A stretch of DNA of 64,000 nucleotides from contig CM075102.1 of the NCBI GenBank assembly GCA_037576195.1, forward strand, positions 20,642,745 to 20,706,744, read 5' to 3'. The notes below the pieces were generated by a model, which was not told the origin of the DNA, did not search any database, and worked only from the letters and a program-made list of their open reading frames with translations. Of this stretch, positions 1 to 12,142 are shown piece after piece (the first letter of the stretch is position 1; each line of letters starts with the position of its first letter). Source of the DNA: Phytoseiulus persimilis. Its lineage: Eukaryota; Arthropoda; Arachnida; Mesostigmata; Phytoseiidae. The position numbers and the translations under genes were made by a program.

Positions 1-3000
1 AATAACATTAATTAAGGAGAGTCCATTTGCATCCGTATGATCGAGGGCGACCTCGAAATCTCCATATCGCGATAACCACTGGGCGCACCGCGTTGAACCA
101 CAACTTCTTGAAAAACGCTTCTAAAGACCGACCTTTCCATGTAGTCGGACATTATGGGATGCTGCGCTCGCGGAGCTGCCGCCTTGTACCATCCAGCGCT
201 TGCCAGGTAGAGCTCCCGATCCGGCTACCGAGGGCCGAGCTCTCGGATCTCTCCCTCCCTGCGGAGAATGCGAAGGAGTCCGAACAAAGCTATCACGATG
301 ACTGAAGAAGGGGCACTCGAACTTCCCTTATCGGGCTAGACCCTTACAAGAGCGCTTCGAGGCGCGAAACACTTCGAACTGGCGGAATCGTCTAAGCCAC
401 GTACGCTCATGAACCGTCGCTCTCTCCGTCTGTCGCACCTGGAGTCGCAGAGGCTTCACGTGGATCCACCGGCGAACCCAGTCTCCTAGGCACTCGGGGC
501 GGACCTGTGGGGAAAAGCTCACTTTTTTTCCGTCCCACGACACATCACGCTTGAACAGGAATTGAAATCGGGTCAGGATTATCCGGTTCAGGGGATGAAG
601 CTTCCCAGGGACTCGGAATCGATGTATTCCGTCATCCCTTCTCCGGCTCCTAGAAGGGTTAGGGCAGACATTTTGGCATGTTATTTTGGGTTCTGAGTGA
701 TATCCTGTTCCCGGCGGTAACAAGGCAGCATCTGATCCTCCATACGATTGAGTAGCTGAATGGATGAATCCGCAAGCTGGTGGGCAGGCGCCGATCGTTT
801 CGCAAGCACTCAAGAAAATCTCGAAGGATTTCCGACGTCCAACAGCTCTCAGACTCTCTCCTCGTGGCCCGTCCTTCTCCAACCGAGAGATCGACCCTCC
901 GAGCACAGTGTCTTGGCTGGTTTCGACTGCGGCGATGAGGTCTTCTGACGTATCATCGATGAGATTGATGAGTTCTGAAACGTCTGAGCTAGCGATCCAA
1001 CAAGTTCCCAAACTTGGTGACCCCGAAGCTAGAGTGTCGACCGCAGGACGCCTTCCCCCCCTCGGCGGGGCATCATGGAGTCGTGTTAACATCGAATAGC
1101 TCGATGGAACTTCTTAATGGCACACCGTCAGGAGGGACTGAGTCAGCAGCATCCTGAGACCTCCTCGCTGTTGAAGAAGCTAATCGGAGAACATGTCACG
1201 GTTCTCGGGTTATAGAACCTCGCACGAGCCCAAAGAATAAAGCACGAGGTTGACCCACAGAATCTTCTATTCACACTAACAAACGGCGATTACAACCTTC
1301 CAACAATTTGAATTCTCCGATTGTTAAAAAGCTCACCGACCCTCGATCTAGGTGCTGCAGGCGCCTTTGTAGGCGGACATCACAGGAGCTCTCATTACCC
1401 AAGCCAATGTGGCTCATGTGCTTCATTACCAGAAATCACTTGAGCGGAACATTTCATGACAACCCCTATTTATAAAATGTTTTAATTCCCGTTTGCGATC
1501 GAGGGCGGCAACTTTTAACCGGAGAACTTGCACCGGAGATTGATCACGTTTGCCGACTTCCGGGAGCGGCTTCTTTTGAAGAATTGGCTCTGATCAAGTG
1601 GAGTGCATTCCGAACGAGTTCATCTAACCGACGGCTGTGACCGGGGGACGAGGTCAGCTCGGGATCAACGTTCGCACTGATTTCAGCTATTGCTCCCCGT
1701 TCCCCTCATCGAGTTTAACCTTCTTCAGCTACGTGATTCACCACCAGATTGACACAGTTTAGGACATTCTCGATGTTCTCGGCGTCGTCAATAGAGCCAA
1801 GACTTTCCGGCACCAATCACACACATTTCGCTTACACATAATACATGGACGAAAAAGTGATTGGTTGAGTGTTTTCGAGGCGATGATGAATACTTCTTAG
1901 ATGTGCCCATACACACACTCATATTCCTGTGGATCGAAGGATGGTGATGGATGAAAGATGCCTGGACTTCCTAGCTCGAGCCATCTTGCTAGTCCCAAAG
2001 CTATGCGACGGTTTTGGATCTCGGAAGTTGGAATCCCCCAGACGATCTCGGCGAGTATTTCGAACAGGATTCGGACTGGTGATCCCGTTCCTTTCCGTGA
2101 GAGCCCAACCGTGTCTCGCAGTTTTGAACAATGGATCCATTCAATTTCAATCGCCACCGTCATTACATGCAGTATCCAGGCTGGTAGGTTCAGTATTGGG
2201 GTTCGAAATTTTCCGAAGATCTTTCACCATCGGCCTGCTCGGGATACAATCATTGTTCTTATCAAATTCATTGTATTCAATGACGCCAGTCGGATTAGTA
2301 CGAGCGGAACCGAGCCTTCGAGAGCTGTTTCCCTATAGGAACCCTCAGCTTTTTTGGATAATCCGAACTATTATGGAAGGTTACGGCATTCTCGCATCGA
2401 CAAACGAAGAGCGGTTTTGACGCTTGGTTGGCAGTCAATTTGTCCGCCCGCTTTGGATGCCCTCAACACGCTGCGGAAGTCTGCGTAAAGTGGAGGCGGG
2501 CAAGCTCGGCAAACTATCTTCTGTGCACCGGAACCCAGATTCACGTGAATCCTGTCTGCGAATAGCGTGGGTGCTATCAGCTCCTCACGAATAGTATATC
2601 AGAGCTACCGGAGCCTAGGCTTCCACGACATGAACGACGAGGGAACACCGTCTGTATCCATCGTCGTTCCATCAGTCGAAGTCGAAGACATAGTCAGTCG
2701 AGAAACCGGTGTTCCCTGTAAGACCTTGCTCTCCATGCGCTGTGCGTCGAACCTCGGACTTTAAATCATCCGAATTAGGTGCTACGCTCGCTTGCTTTCT
2801 TAACGGCCGGTATAAATGTTTTTGACGAAACCCTGTTCCACTCCTGCTCCAGAATCGGAGAAGGATTCCGAGATAGCAAGATTGTGCTTGTAGGACACAC
2901 TACGACTCCGATCGGGAGAAATCAATACTCGGCGGCGGCTGCGGAAGTAATCGAAACAGTTGAGATTTGGGAAGAATGACGACGGCATGAACTCGAGATG

Positions 3001-3441
3001 AAATCGAGCAGACGGGAGATAGCGTCGTTCACATGCAATTTCCGGGTCGACCGACTCTCGGGAGATCTTGGACCCAAGAATCAGTCAGCTTGATCTGCTC
3101 ATGATTGGGGTTGGCGCCTTTTGACCACTTTTGTCCCTTGTCCCCGTCCCGTTCATTGCGTGGGTTCGTCATCATCGCAAAGTGGGCTCTTAAGACTCAC
3201 CAAGCAGTACCTATTCGCGTGCTTGTGACTCAGAACCGGTCCAGATACTTCTACAATTCCGTCCACGTGGGTGTTGAGTGCTCGATGTCTCCGAAGCGGC
3301 GACAGTATGGAGATTTTTAGATGAGCTCATCCAGTCCTTCAAAATGAGAAACCGCCTCCTGAAAAGCTTCTGGTTGCGAGTGCGTTGTGAGTAAGCGGTA
3401 CATTCGCCCTAAGTGTCGATCATCCACCAGGTCTCAGAGCG
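1..3441. other. gene-poor left flank
   Basis: No reading frame here matches a family I recognise, and none combines a good start context with consistent splice junctions. Open frames such as that at 328-1092 (minus) and 1929-2420 (plus) overlap open frames on the opposite strand and have unbiased composition, so I treat them as chance. No tRNA-like cloverleaf, tandem repeat or transposon end stands out. Confidence 0.5.
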
Positions 3442-3559
3442 ATGCAGTGCACCAAGAAGTACACATGGTCGCCATTCTCAATTTCGCTCTCCAATCGTGA
3501 AATGTCTTCGAACGAACTGAAGCAATTCAATGTCGAATCCGAACGATTGATTCCATTTT

Positions 3560-4940
3560 CATCTCCGAGGCACTTTTCTCTCCCTTCACTGGGTCAGGAT
3601 CATGGTTTTGAAGAGTATGGTCAGATTGGTCTCGTAATCACCCCTCCAAACTTGGAAAGTAGCGTTCAGATTTGTCCCGGAATCACCCCTCCAGACTTGG
3701 AAAGTAATGGTCAGATTGGTCCCGGAATCACCCCTCCAGAGTTGGGAAGTAATGGTCAGATTGGTCTCGGAATCAACCCTCCAGAGTTAGGAAGTAATGA
3801 TCAGATTGGTCCCGGAATCACCCTTCCAGAGTCGGAAAGTAATGGTCAGATTGGTCCCGGAATCACCCCTCCAGAGTTGGGAAGTAATGGTCAGATTGGT
3901 CCCGGAATCACCCCTCCAGACTTGGAAAGTAATGGTCAGATTGGTCTCGGAATCACCCCTCCAGAGTTGGGAAGTAATGGTCAGATTGGTCTCGGAACCA
4001 CCCCTCCAGAGTTAGGAAGTAATGATCAGATTGGTCCCGGAATCACCCTTCCAGAGTTGGGAAGTAATGCTCAGATTGGTCTCGGAATCACCCCTCCAGA
4101 GTTAGGAAGTAATGATCAGATTGGTCCCGGAATCACCCCTCCAGAGTTGGAAAGTAATGGTCAGATTGGTCCCGAAATCACCCCTCCAGAGTTAGGAAGT
4201 AATGATCAGAATGGTCCCGGAATCACCCCTCCAGACTTGAAAAGTAATGATCAGATTGGTCTCGGAATCACCCCTCCAGAGTTGAAAAGTAATGCTCAAA
4301 TTGGTCTCGCAATCACCCCTCCAGAGTTGGAAAGTAATGGTCAGATTGGTCTCGGAATCACCCCTCCAGAGTTAGGAAGTAATGATCAGATTGGTCTCGG
4401 AATCACCCCTCCAGAGTTAGGAAGTAATGATCAGATTGGTCTCGGAATCACCCCTCCAGAGTTGAAAAGTAATGATCAGATTGGTCCCGGAATCACCCCT
4501 CCAGACTTGAAAAGTAATGGTCAGATTGGTCTCGGAATCACCCCTCCAGAGTTGAAAAGTAATGGTCATATTGGTCTCGGAATCACCCCTCCAGACTTGA
4601 AAAGTAATGGTCAGATTGGTCTCGGAATCACCCCTCCAGAGTTGAAAAGTAATGATCAGATTGGTCCCGGAATCACCCCTCCAGACTTGAAAAGTAATGG
4701 TCAGATTGGTCCCGGAATCACCCCTCCAGAGTTAGGAAGTAATGATCAGATTGGTCCCGGAATCACCCCTCCAGACTTGAAAAGTAATGGTCAGATTGGT
4801 CTCGGAATCACCCCTCCAGAGTTGAAAAGTAATGCTCAGATTGGTCCCGGAATCACCCCTCCAAAGTTGGGAAGTAATGGTCATATTGGTCTCGGAATCA
4901 CCGCCACAGACTTAGAGAGTAATGGTCAGATTGGTGGCCT
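3560..4940 (+). repeat. 45-bp minisatellite array, locus 1 (about 29 copies)
   Basis: About 29 head-to-tail copies of a 45-base unit (core ggtcccggaatcacccctcc) run from about 3617 to 4938 with almost no length change. Because 45 is a multiple of three, the array stays open in frame and sits inside a 504-codon open frame (3442-4956) encoding a 15-residue repeat of the form GPGITPPDLESNGQI. Related arrays elsewhere in the window have units of varying length and broken frames, which argues that the sequence is a satellite rather than a selected protein repeat. The 60 bases before the array (gaggcacttttctctccc, then tcactgggtcagga) also recur before the arrays at 54.2 and 60.3 kb, so the array is part of a larger dispersed unit. 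Confidence 0.9.
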
Positions 4941-4956
4941 ATGTCCTTCCCGCTGA

Positions 4957-7900
4957 GCCGCCCCACAATACGCAGTTCGTTCAAGTCGATCCGATCAATA
5001 TCGGAGGAGTCTATTGAGGACAAACAAACAAACGAACAAACAAACCCTGGATTCTCCTATATATAGAAGGATATATAGTAAGGATCTTCTGTGCGATACG
5101 GAAACACTCCCATCGTGAGACAGGTCGCGATCGTCTCCGCGAGCAGTCGAAGCAATGATGAAATCGAGCCACTTCCAGGTTATCGTACGCCGAAGCCAAT
5201 GCTACCGGTCTTAAAGTGACGAATCTCGAGAGAGAGTCGCGAGCATTTGACTCTCTACGTTGCACAAAGCCGAGCTCCTGACGATTGTGAAGTTCCGACC
5301 CTCGTACGTGTATGAAACCCGGGTCCGGAAAAGCGTCCGAATCAGAACTCCCGACGCTCCTGTAGTCGACTGACCGGTTCCAAAAATCACCGAGCTTCTC
5401 AAGTTTTTTCTGTTCGGAATCTCGGTACGAAGGCAAGCGCGTTCTCGATGCGGAGATGCAGTCGATGGAGAAGAGGAACCGCAAACTTTTATCCAACGAG
5501 CTGATACGAAGATCGACACTGGGCTCTTCCAGCGAACGCCGCAGACGCTCCGACCTACGACCGAGGTCTTGGCTGTTCTCCATCCCTCCAAAAGATGAGC
5601 CTACGAACGGAGAGGGACAATGGACAATTGTGGGATGGAAGATCGGCGGTGGAGCGGATTCCTTCGATGCGCCGGTCCCAGCGGAAAAGCACCATGAAGT
5701 TCGACGCAGGTAATGTAGTTCACCGTCGATATCTCAATACGAGTAATTTCGGAGAAGTTCGATTGAGCGAGTCGAGCCGAATTGAGCTGAGTCGTAGTAA
5801 TCTCCAATCGTCCTCTCAAACCGATGCTCTTGTGGATATAGGTTATGAATAACAACAACATCGAGTCCGGGGAATCGATGGTTAAGTTCGTTTTAGGCTC
5901 ACGAGATGCTGAATCTAGGGACCGTGACTGAGAACCTTGCGAGTCCACTGCCAGGATTTCGAGGGAAGCTGTACGAAAGCCGAAATCGTTCGTCATGGTT
6001 TGATTTCGAACAACGTTCGAACCCGATCGAGAGGATCGCCATTTGAGAAGTCTAGCGGGACATACTCTGTCTATTACCTTCCAGCAGAACGTGGAAAGTA
6101 TGACAGCGAGCTTTGACGAAGATGCGAATTCATCAAGGGAGTGCGCTGAGCAGGGATGAAGGTTATTGAGAAACTTACATGGCTCTACTCTGGTCGAAGT
6201 TATTGCACTCCAATTGAAGGAAGAACCGATGGAGCTTGTGTTGGTCCTCGGAGTTGGAGTTTTGGCGTTCGAATGTTTTCCACGAAACTCCCCCCTTCCT
6301 CCCAATGTTCTCTCTCACAGGGCGATCGGCCGAGTGATAGCTTTTCTTCCCTGAATGCGGGACACTTCATGTTCATTTCTTGGATCGCGTTAATTCCACG
6401 AATGAATTGATTGCCCTCTTCGCAGCTAATTGCCAAGTTATTGAACTCAGGAGACGAGAGGACATGAGGCCGAACACACTGGAACGGATATCAGAGATGG
6501 ATGGCGGCAGCTGGCAGCGCTGGTAAGAGCTCACCAGCTGCAGCCCCGAAAACATTCACATTCAGTCGACTACAGCTTATCCGTTGTAAGTTTTTTCATC
6601 ATCACTAACCGGCCACGGGGGTATTCACACGGTATGAATTCGAGCTTTGATGGAGCTGCCTGATGAGTGATATGCTACTGAATATCCCAGAGTCCCTCGA
6701 AGTATCCGTTTCGGCACAGGAGATTTTCGAGGAAACGACAGAGAATCCGGACCCTAACGGAAATCTCGCGTAGTCCGTCGGCCGGCATGCGTTACATCTT
6801 GAGAAACACTGCTCCAGATATTAAAACAGAGAGAGAGAGAGAGCGATGGAGACGGATCCTGAATGACAAAAAACGACTGATCGATATCTGGAGAGCCAAG
6901 GCAGCTGAAGGAAGAAACTAACCTCGCCAGAGACTTCAGCTTTGATTATCGGGAGCGTTCGGAAATCGATATCACCTCAGAGCGGTATCTTGCTGTACTA
7001 CAGAACAACATCATGACCTTGAGCTCGGGTGCGGACATGACGGAGGAGATGCGTGCGCGATTTCGCTGAAATGCCAGAGACTGAGAGGCTAGCATCCGAC
7101 TCTCTGACTCCCTCTTTCATTCCCTTGCGGTGCCCTCCTTTAAACTCTTCAATGAGCTTTATGGGAGGGATATAACGTTCTGAAAGGACGGAACAGGATC
7201 GGGGCACGGGAGGGTCTCACAAAATGACCCATACGGGTGACGCAAATGATGCCGCGGGTTGTTTCGTGACAGTAGTTTGGTATCTTCCCCTTTACCAGGG
7301 GAGTCTGAAGGTAGGCTAGGTGCGAAGAGCAGATCCCTGCCTACTTCTTGATACTCCCAGGGGAATCGCTCCCTCTAACTATTGATGCACTAAGAAAATA
7401 TGACGCTGATTCCGGGGGGCGGTCAATTTAGCTGGAGACATAGGTCAGGACTCAGGACACGAAGGCAGAGAATCCCAGCTCAGGCCCGTGCAGATGAGTT
7501 GATCACAAGCAGAACGGGATGGCTCGGCTAAGGATTTTTTTTGGACCTCTGATCTAAGCAAAGATCGCGTAATTGAAGCTTGCAAGGTTACGGTAACCCA
7601 AGACGAAGAGCGTTTCTTGCACAAAAGTACGAGAGACCATCAGTGATACGATGAGTGTCACATTCATTAGGGGGACTTTTCTCCTGGGGACTGAGCCTTG
7701 GATACAGCCCTGATCCACTCATGGAAGAACTACGATGTCAGTGATCTGTCCCTCGTTACCGGATCCCTAGATTAGTACTAAGGATACGAACAACTCCCCT
7801 GATAGGGCTGATATTTTCTCGATGGTCTTCCACACTGAAACTTTATTCACCGCCTCGCCAGTGGGTTTTGGCTAAATGGCTCGCCTGGGACGAAACGGCC

Positions 7901-9270
7901 GCGTTCCACCGGGCTCATGCCTTGAGGGAGGCCGATTATCCGCACGTCTGGCGGGGAATTAATCAAGTACCGCGAGGTCGAGAGTCTGCCCATATCGCAA
8001 CCAAACGCCGTTGAGACGCTGGGAGTCAAAGGCCGGTCAACGGCCTGGTGCGTCAAGGACCTGGGATCGGGATGGCTTCTGTGCATTCCAGAGCTTGGGG
8101 TTTCATGTTGCTATGATTTTCAGTTTTGCGGCGGTTCGTGGTTCCTTGTCTTCCTGGCCGTCTCGCCCGGTGAAGCTGAGTTCCTGTACATACGGCCTCA
8201 GTATTCGTCAGAAGACAGGAAAATATTCTGAAATAGTTTCTACAATTTTTGACGGAAGAAGCGTTGATTCCTGAGACAGTGTGTCATATGAGGTGCTCCG
8301 ACTATTCACTTATCCGACATGGTACGAGGGAAACTCTTCGTCGTCGTCTTCTTTCTCCATTAACTCTGCTCAGTCAATATGGGTCCGGAACTTCCAGGCT
8401 TTCGTCAGAAAACACAGCAGAATCGCGGCTCGACTCGTACTAGAAAATCTCTCCCTCCCGGAGGGTGATTCATCCCTTTTCCGTTCAGCGCAGGCTTTCA
8501 GAGGCACGAACCAATCCCAAGTCGACTACAACCCTTCGCCCCCGGGGCGCCAACAATCTTTGACCAGGCCTTCATGTCTGAGCTTGCCAAAGTCTTTATG
8601 TCAGCCACGGACACACTGACTCCATAGTTCCGTATTCGGGTCGAAGCTCGTCACAATACACATATCCGGGACATTCGCTCCCAGCTGAAAGTCTCGCGAT
8701 CGCAGACTTACCGAAAACTTACACGCCATCTCTCGAGGAGACGTCGGAATACAGAACTTGAAACAAGGAAAACTAGCTTTCTGACTTTCGTAGAAACTAT
8801 TTGTGAATAGAATGTCGGAGTTCGTCCCTCTCCATCTCCATCCCTCCACCTAACCTATTTCTTGGACTCGATGGTTGAAGATTCCGAATGGTAGAATCCT
8901 CCGGAGTTCCCCACCGAGCTCCTATTTGGTCGGCTTAGCTTGTTGTTGTCAAACCGACGGCGAATGGCTCTGTTCAAAGCCCCAGCTTACAGGAGTACTG
9001 TCACATATCGTCTATAAGCGGCAATATGTTGCGGTCTTCAAGCGAGATGCACGTTTTGTTCAATTTAATCTTGGAATATCGATCACTGTTCTCCGTTGTC
9101 CTTCTTTTTTCACACCACAGGTAGCCGACGTAGAGTTTTCGGGGAGTGCACCGTTTTCATGCAGGATACCAAGCACGCGGATTTTGCCTGGAGAATTGAG
9201 CTAGAGAAGCGCCGATGTGCACTCGAATGCAAGAGCCAGTGAAGCCATGAGTTGATAAACTGAACTTGAA
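4957..9270. other. intergenic, no gene recognised
   Basis: Open frames up to 234 codons occur on both strands (for example 5601-6305 minus), but none shows a domain, signal peptide, membrane segment or splice-consistent extension that I can support. A short GA-rich run lies at about 6828-6842. The right edge (9277-9282, tttatt on the plus strand) is the poly(A) signal of the minus-strand gene that follows. Confidence 0.45.
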
Positions 9271-9332
9271 AATGAATTTATTGTATGTATCACAGCCTGC
9301 GTCTTACATATCTTTGGCGGGGCAATGCGATA

Positions 9333-10218
9333 TCAAGCGTTATTCCCTTCGTAGTGAGGAACTGACGCCAGAACTGCTTCAGTTTCACCGCTGAATGGCA
9401 CACGTTGACCACTCCGAAGGTAAGCTATCGGTGAATCGTTTTCAAAGATGAAATCCTTGCTAAGTTTTATGGCCAGACTCGACGCAACCAGTCCGACGCC
9501 ACCCGCTTTCGTCGGGCCTTTGTGGTACACTCTGCCATTACGGGGAGCCATCCACAGTGTTTGAGGTTCGAATGGGACCGAGAGTAATTTACCCGCATGG
9601 TTGTGGTACAAGACATCATCCTCAAGCTGAGTGAAAACAATGGGTAGATCGTCACACTTGAGGTAATTCATCTCGACGCCACAGGGACTGATGTAGGGGA
9701 ACTCTTCCTGTAATAGACGATGGTCGATGAAACAGCTTTCGCGCGGGAAGCTCGAGAGATGATTGTTATCGAGAACTACGCGGTCGAATGAGTGGGACGA
9801 ACCTGGTAGAGGCCGGTGTTGTTGACTCGTATTCTACTGAAGAAGAAGTGCAGGAATTTGTGCTCCTTGAAACATGATGTGAAATTTTTCATGCGAGCAT
9901 CGTCCAGGAACAGCATGCCTTGATGATCAATGGCGTAAAAATATTCTCGTCTGTACTTTTCGCTTGCCTGCCCTTGGATATAGTTGAGACTCCTACGGAT
10001 CAACCTGGGAAAAGGAGTTCCTCATTAGTCTGACCGAAGGCTCGTTGTCGGTACATCCGGTTCCCGAGGATAGCGTTCTTCTGCGCGCCGACACAACGAT
10101 ACACTCTGGAAATACTACGTTACATAGTGCTGATGGCAGCTTCAGAGTCAACTCACTTGGGACCATCGGAGCGTCTCGACTTTGAAACAGCGTTGATGAA
10201 ACGTTGCTGCAAAAACAT
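9333..10218 (-). CDS. C8orf82: UPF0598 family protein (C8orf82 homologue), complete three-exon gene
   Basis: Exons on the minus strand are 10218-10157, 10004-9803 and 9707-9333. The first intron opens with GTGAGT and closes with CCCAG; the second runs GTTCGT to TTACAG. All phases agree and give 212 residues, close to the 216 of human C8orf82. The family signature is clear: YIQGQ, REYFYAIDHQGMLFLDD, KMKNF-like RMKNFTSCFKE, FFFSRIRVNNTGLY, FPYISPCGVEMNYLKCDD, then SVPFEPQTL, NGRVYHKGPTKAGGVGLV. The biochemical function of this family is not known. The first 17 residues are basic with no acidic residue, compatible with a mitochondrial presequence (inference). An AATAAA lies about 50 bases past the stop (9282-9277). 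The start is the first ATG of the only upstream exon that splices in phase; the body of the protein is certain, the first exon slightly less so. Confidence 0.9.
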
Positions 10219-10455
10219 GAGTGCAGGACGAAACTCAGCTGGGTCGAATGGAACTCATTCGGGTAGACAGAGCTGGAGACGACCTGCCGTATTGTTGTAG
10301 TCTTGCCGACATTCTAGAGGGATTCTGTGCGGCTGCATAGCTGATCTAAACCTCCTAAAGTCATCCGAAATCAGGCGTGAAAGTACGACTCCACTCTGGA
10401 GAGTCAACCACGAGCAGCTTCCAAGTTCAAAATACAGAATTCAGGGCAGTTCGCC

Positions 10456-10662
10456 ATGGAGCAAGATTTTGGCGGACTCATCGACAAGCCGCCACCGCCA
10501 ACTCGGCGCCTATGGAAGGGCGGGCTGCTTTTCAAACTCGATTGCCACTACGAAACGTCAGACTCAGCTGCGAGGCCATTCTGGCACGGCACATACATTT
10601 ACGATCGGAAATCGGAGTTCCGGCGCGTGTCGATGTGTCCATCGACCCTTATCGTGCAATAA
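10456..10662 (+). CDS. possible small protein, 68 residues, unknown
   Basis: An ATG in a strong start context (gccATGg) opens a 68-codon frame divergent from the UPF0598 gene. The residues look protein-like (KPPPPTRRLWKGGLLFKLDC, then PFWHGTYIYDRKSEFRR) but match no family I know. The stop TAA lies inside an AATAAA at 10658-10663, which could end the transcript. Overlapping frames in this stretch are also open, so it may be chance or a single exon of a longer gene. Confidence 0.22.
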   Translation: MEQDFGGLIDKPPPPTRRLWKGGLLFKLDCHYETSDSAARPFWHGTYIYDRKSEFRRVSMCPSTLIVQ

Positions 10663-11930
10663 ATCGATGGTGCTCTGTGTCTCTGACCTCGGTTTTTTCA
10701 GACCACGATTCATTGTGGTTCCTCACTTTGCCAGAACAGGAACGAACCTCGTGTGAGCTCGCCCCGGATACGTCACAATCGTGTGCTTCTCAGCAGAGTG
10801 CTCTTCCACACTCCTTTGGAGCGGAGAGAAGCCTCCATCGAAACTTCAGACTGATGTTCGAGATCGTGAACTGAGAGGTTCACGAAGCGGCTTCCGTAGT
10901 GAAATTTCCGTCTACTCTTCAACTCGTTATGGCATCGCAGAAAATCGATCACCTCCAATTGTCTGCTGGTGGAACTCTGCTCACTGAGGAACAGGAGATA
11001 TATTCGCTGGCCGAAAATGAGCGAACCAGCTGGAATCAGCTGATTGAGCGAGCAGGTTGCTCGTGCTAGCTTCACGCCATCGAGTAAAGAGCTCGTCGGC
11101 AGCGGAAATTCCAAGGTCAAACATTTGTGCTCTCCGATCACGGCGAATCAGGGTGGAGAAGGTCGGTTCTCTCAAACGTCGTGGTTATCGAATGCCACCT
11201 AGTCCTCAGCGATGCGATGTGGCGAAGCTGCTCATTCAGTGGTGACAAATGGAACCACACAATCACCACAAACCGATTCGATTGATCGTCGTTGCTCACC
11301 ACTGTCTGGAGCTTTTCGAAACTTCATCCGCTGAGTTTCTCTACCCGCCTGAAATGATCCGTAGGAGTTTCGGGGGAGTATTTCTGTTCGCTCCTTCCTA
11401 CGCTTGGAAACTAGATGGGCGATTCTGTCCGAATGCTAATCTCAACAGGGAATAGAGCGAAACCGCGAGTTTTTTTGAATGGCTTGGCTCGTTGCTCCGC
11501 CCCCGACAGCGGGAAAGCCGGTGAGGGTGAATGTTTATATGCTTGAAGTGGCCGTCAGGCTTTGTTCGAGAAAACAGCAAGTGACTTAAGTATCCATCAC
11601 AGCCACCTGTGGTTGACGCGGAGCTGTCAATCGATGCCAGGGCGATCTGCGCGCGTTTTAAGGGAGCCGACGAGCAGAGTCCTGCTGATCGAAGTCAGCG
11701 CCGAGATTGAGTACAGATTCAACGCAATGAGAGGCGAACGAGGATTATTCTTGGTGGTGTCCTAGCGCTGAACTTCACGACGGCGAACCGCGCCAACCGT
11801 GTGTTCCCACCCAAAGTTCCCGGGCGAGCTGGCGGAACGAGTCGTCGAGCAGCCGACCGGGCGGAAGGCAAGCGAGGAGAACGACTAGCAGTCCGGCCGA
11901 TGGCGGGCTAGCGTTAGATTGCGTCGAGTG
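10663..11930. other. intergenic, no gene recognised
   Basis: Several 60-165 codon frames overlap each other on both strands with no recognisable domain. No repeats seen. The GC content rises toward the promoter region at 11.9 kb. Confidence 0.4.
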
Positions 11931-11941
11931 AGCATAATGCC

Positions 11942-12142
11942 ATTGGCGGTGCTGTATGTTACTCGAGCAGCAGCGGTGAGCTGGCAGCAGCGAGAGGTTG
12001 TCCCGGCTGGATGGCTGGTTGACGTCAGGGGACCTCCTAGCCAGCCAATGGGAGCCGAGCGCCCGCCGTCGACCGACCAATCAGAGTGCAGCAGGCGGCC
12101 ATACTGAGCCAAGCATAGCTACAGCAGCAGCGAGTGGTGAGT
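11942..12142 (+). promoter_or_regulatory. probable promoter of the BICRA-like gene: CRE, two CCAAT boxes, first donor
   Basis: A full palindromic CRE/ATF site TGACGTCA (12020-12027) is followed by CCAAT at 12045-12049 and CCAAT at 12077-12081, both on the plus strand, in GC-rich DNA with no TATA box. An inverted CCAAT (ATTGG) lies at 11942-11946. About 55 bases after the second CCAAT a GTGAGT donor (12137) follows a CAG-repeat leader, as expected for a short non-coding first exon. The next good acceptor joined to coding sequence is TTTGCAG ending at 15597. The assignment to the gene at 15.9 kb is inference from orientation and spacing. Confidence 0.45.

Noticed and set aside
328-1092. 254-codon minus-strand open frame
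   Set aside because: Overlapping plus frames are equally open, no domain or signal is visible, and composition is unbiased; treated as chance.
5601-6305. 234-codon minus-strand open frame
   Set aside because: No recognisable motif, no poly(A) signal or splice support; competing frames on the plus strand.
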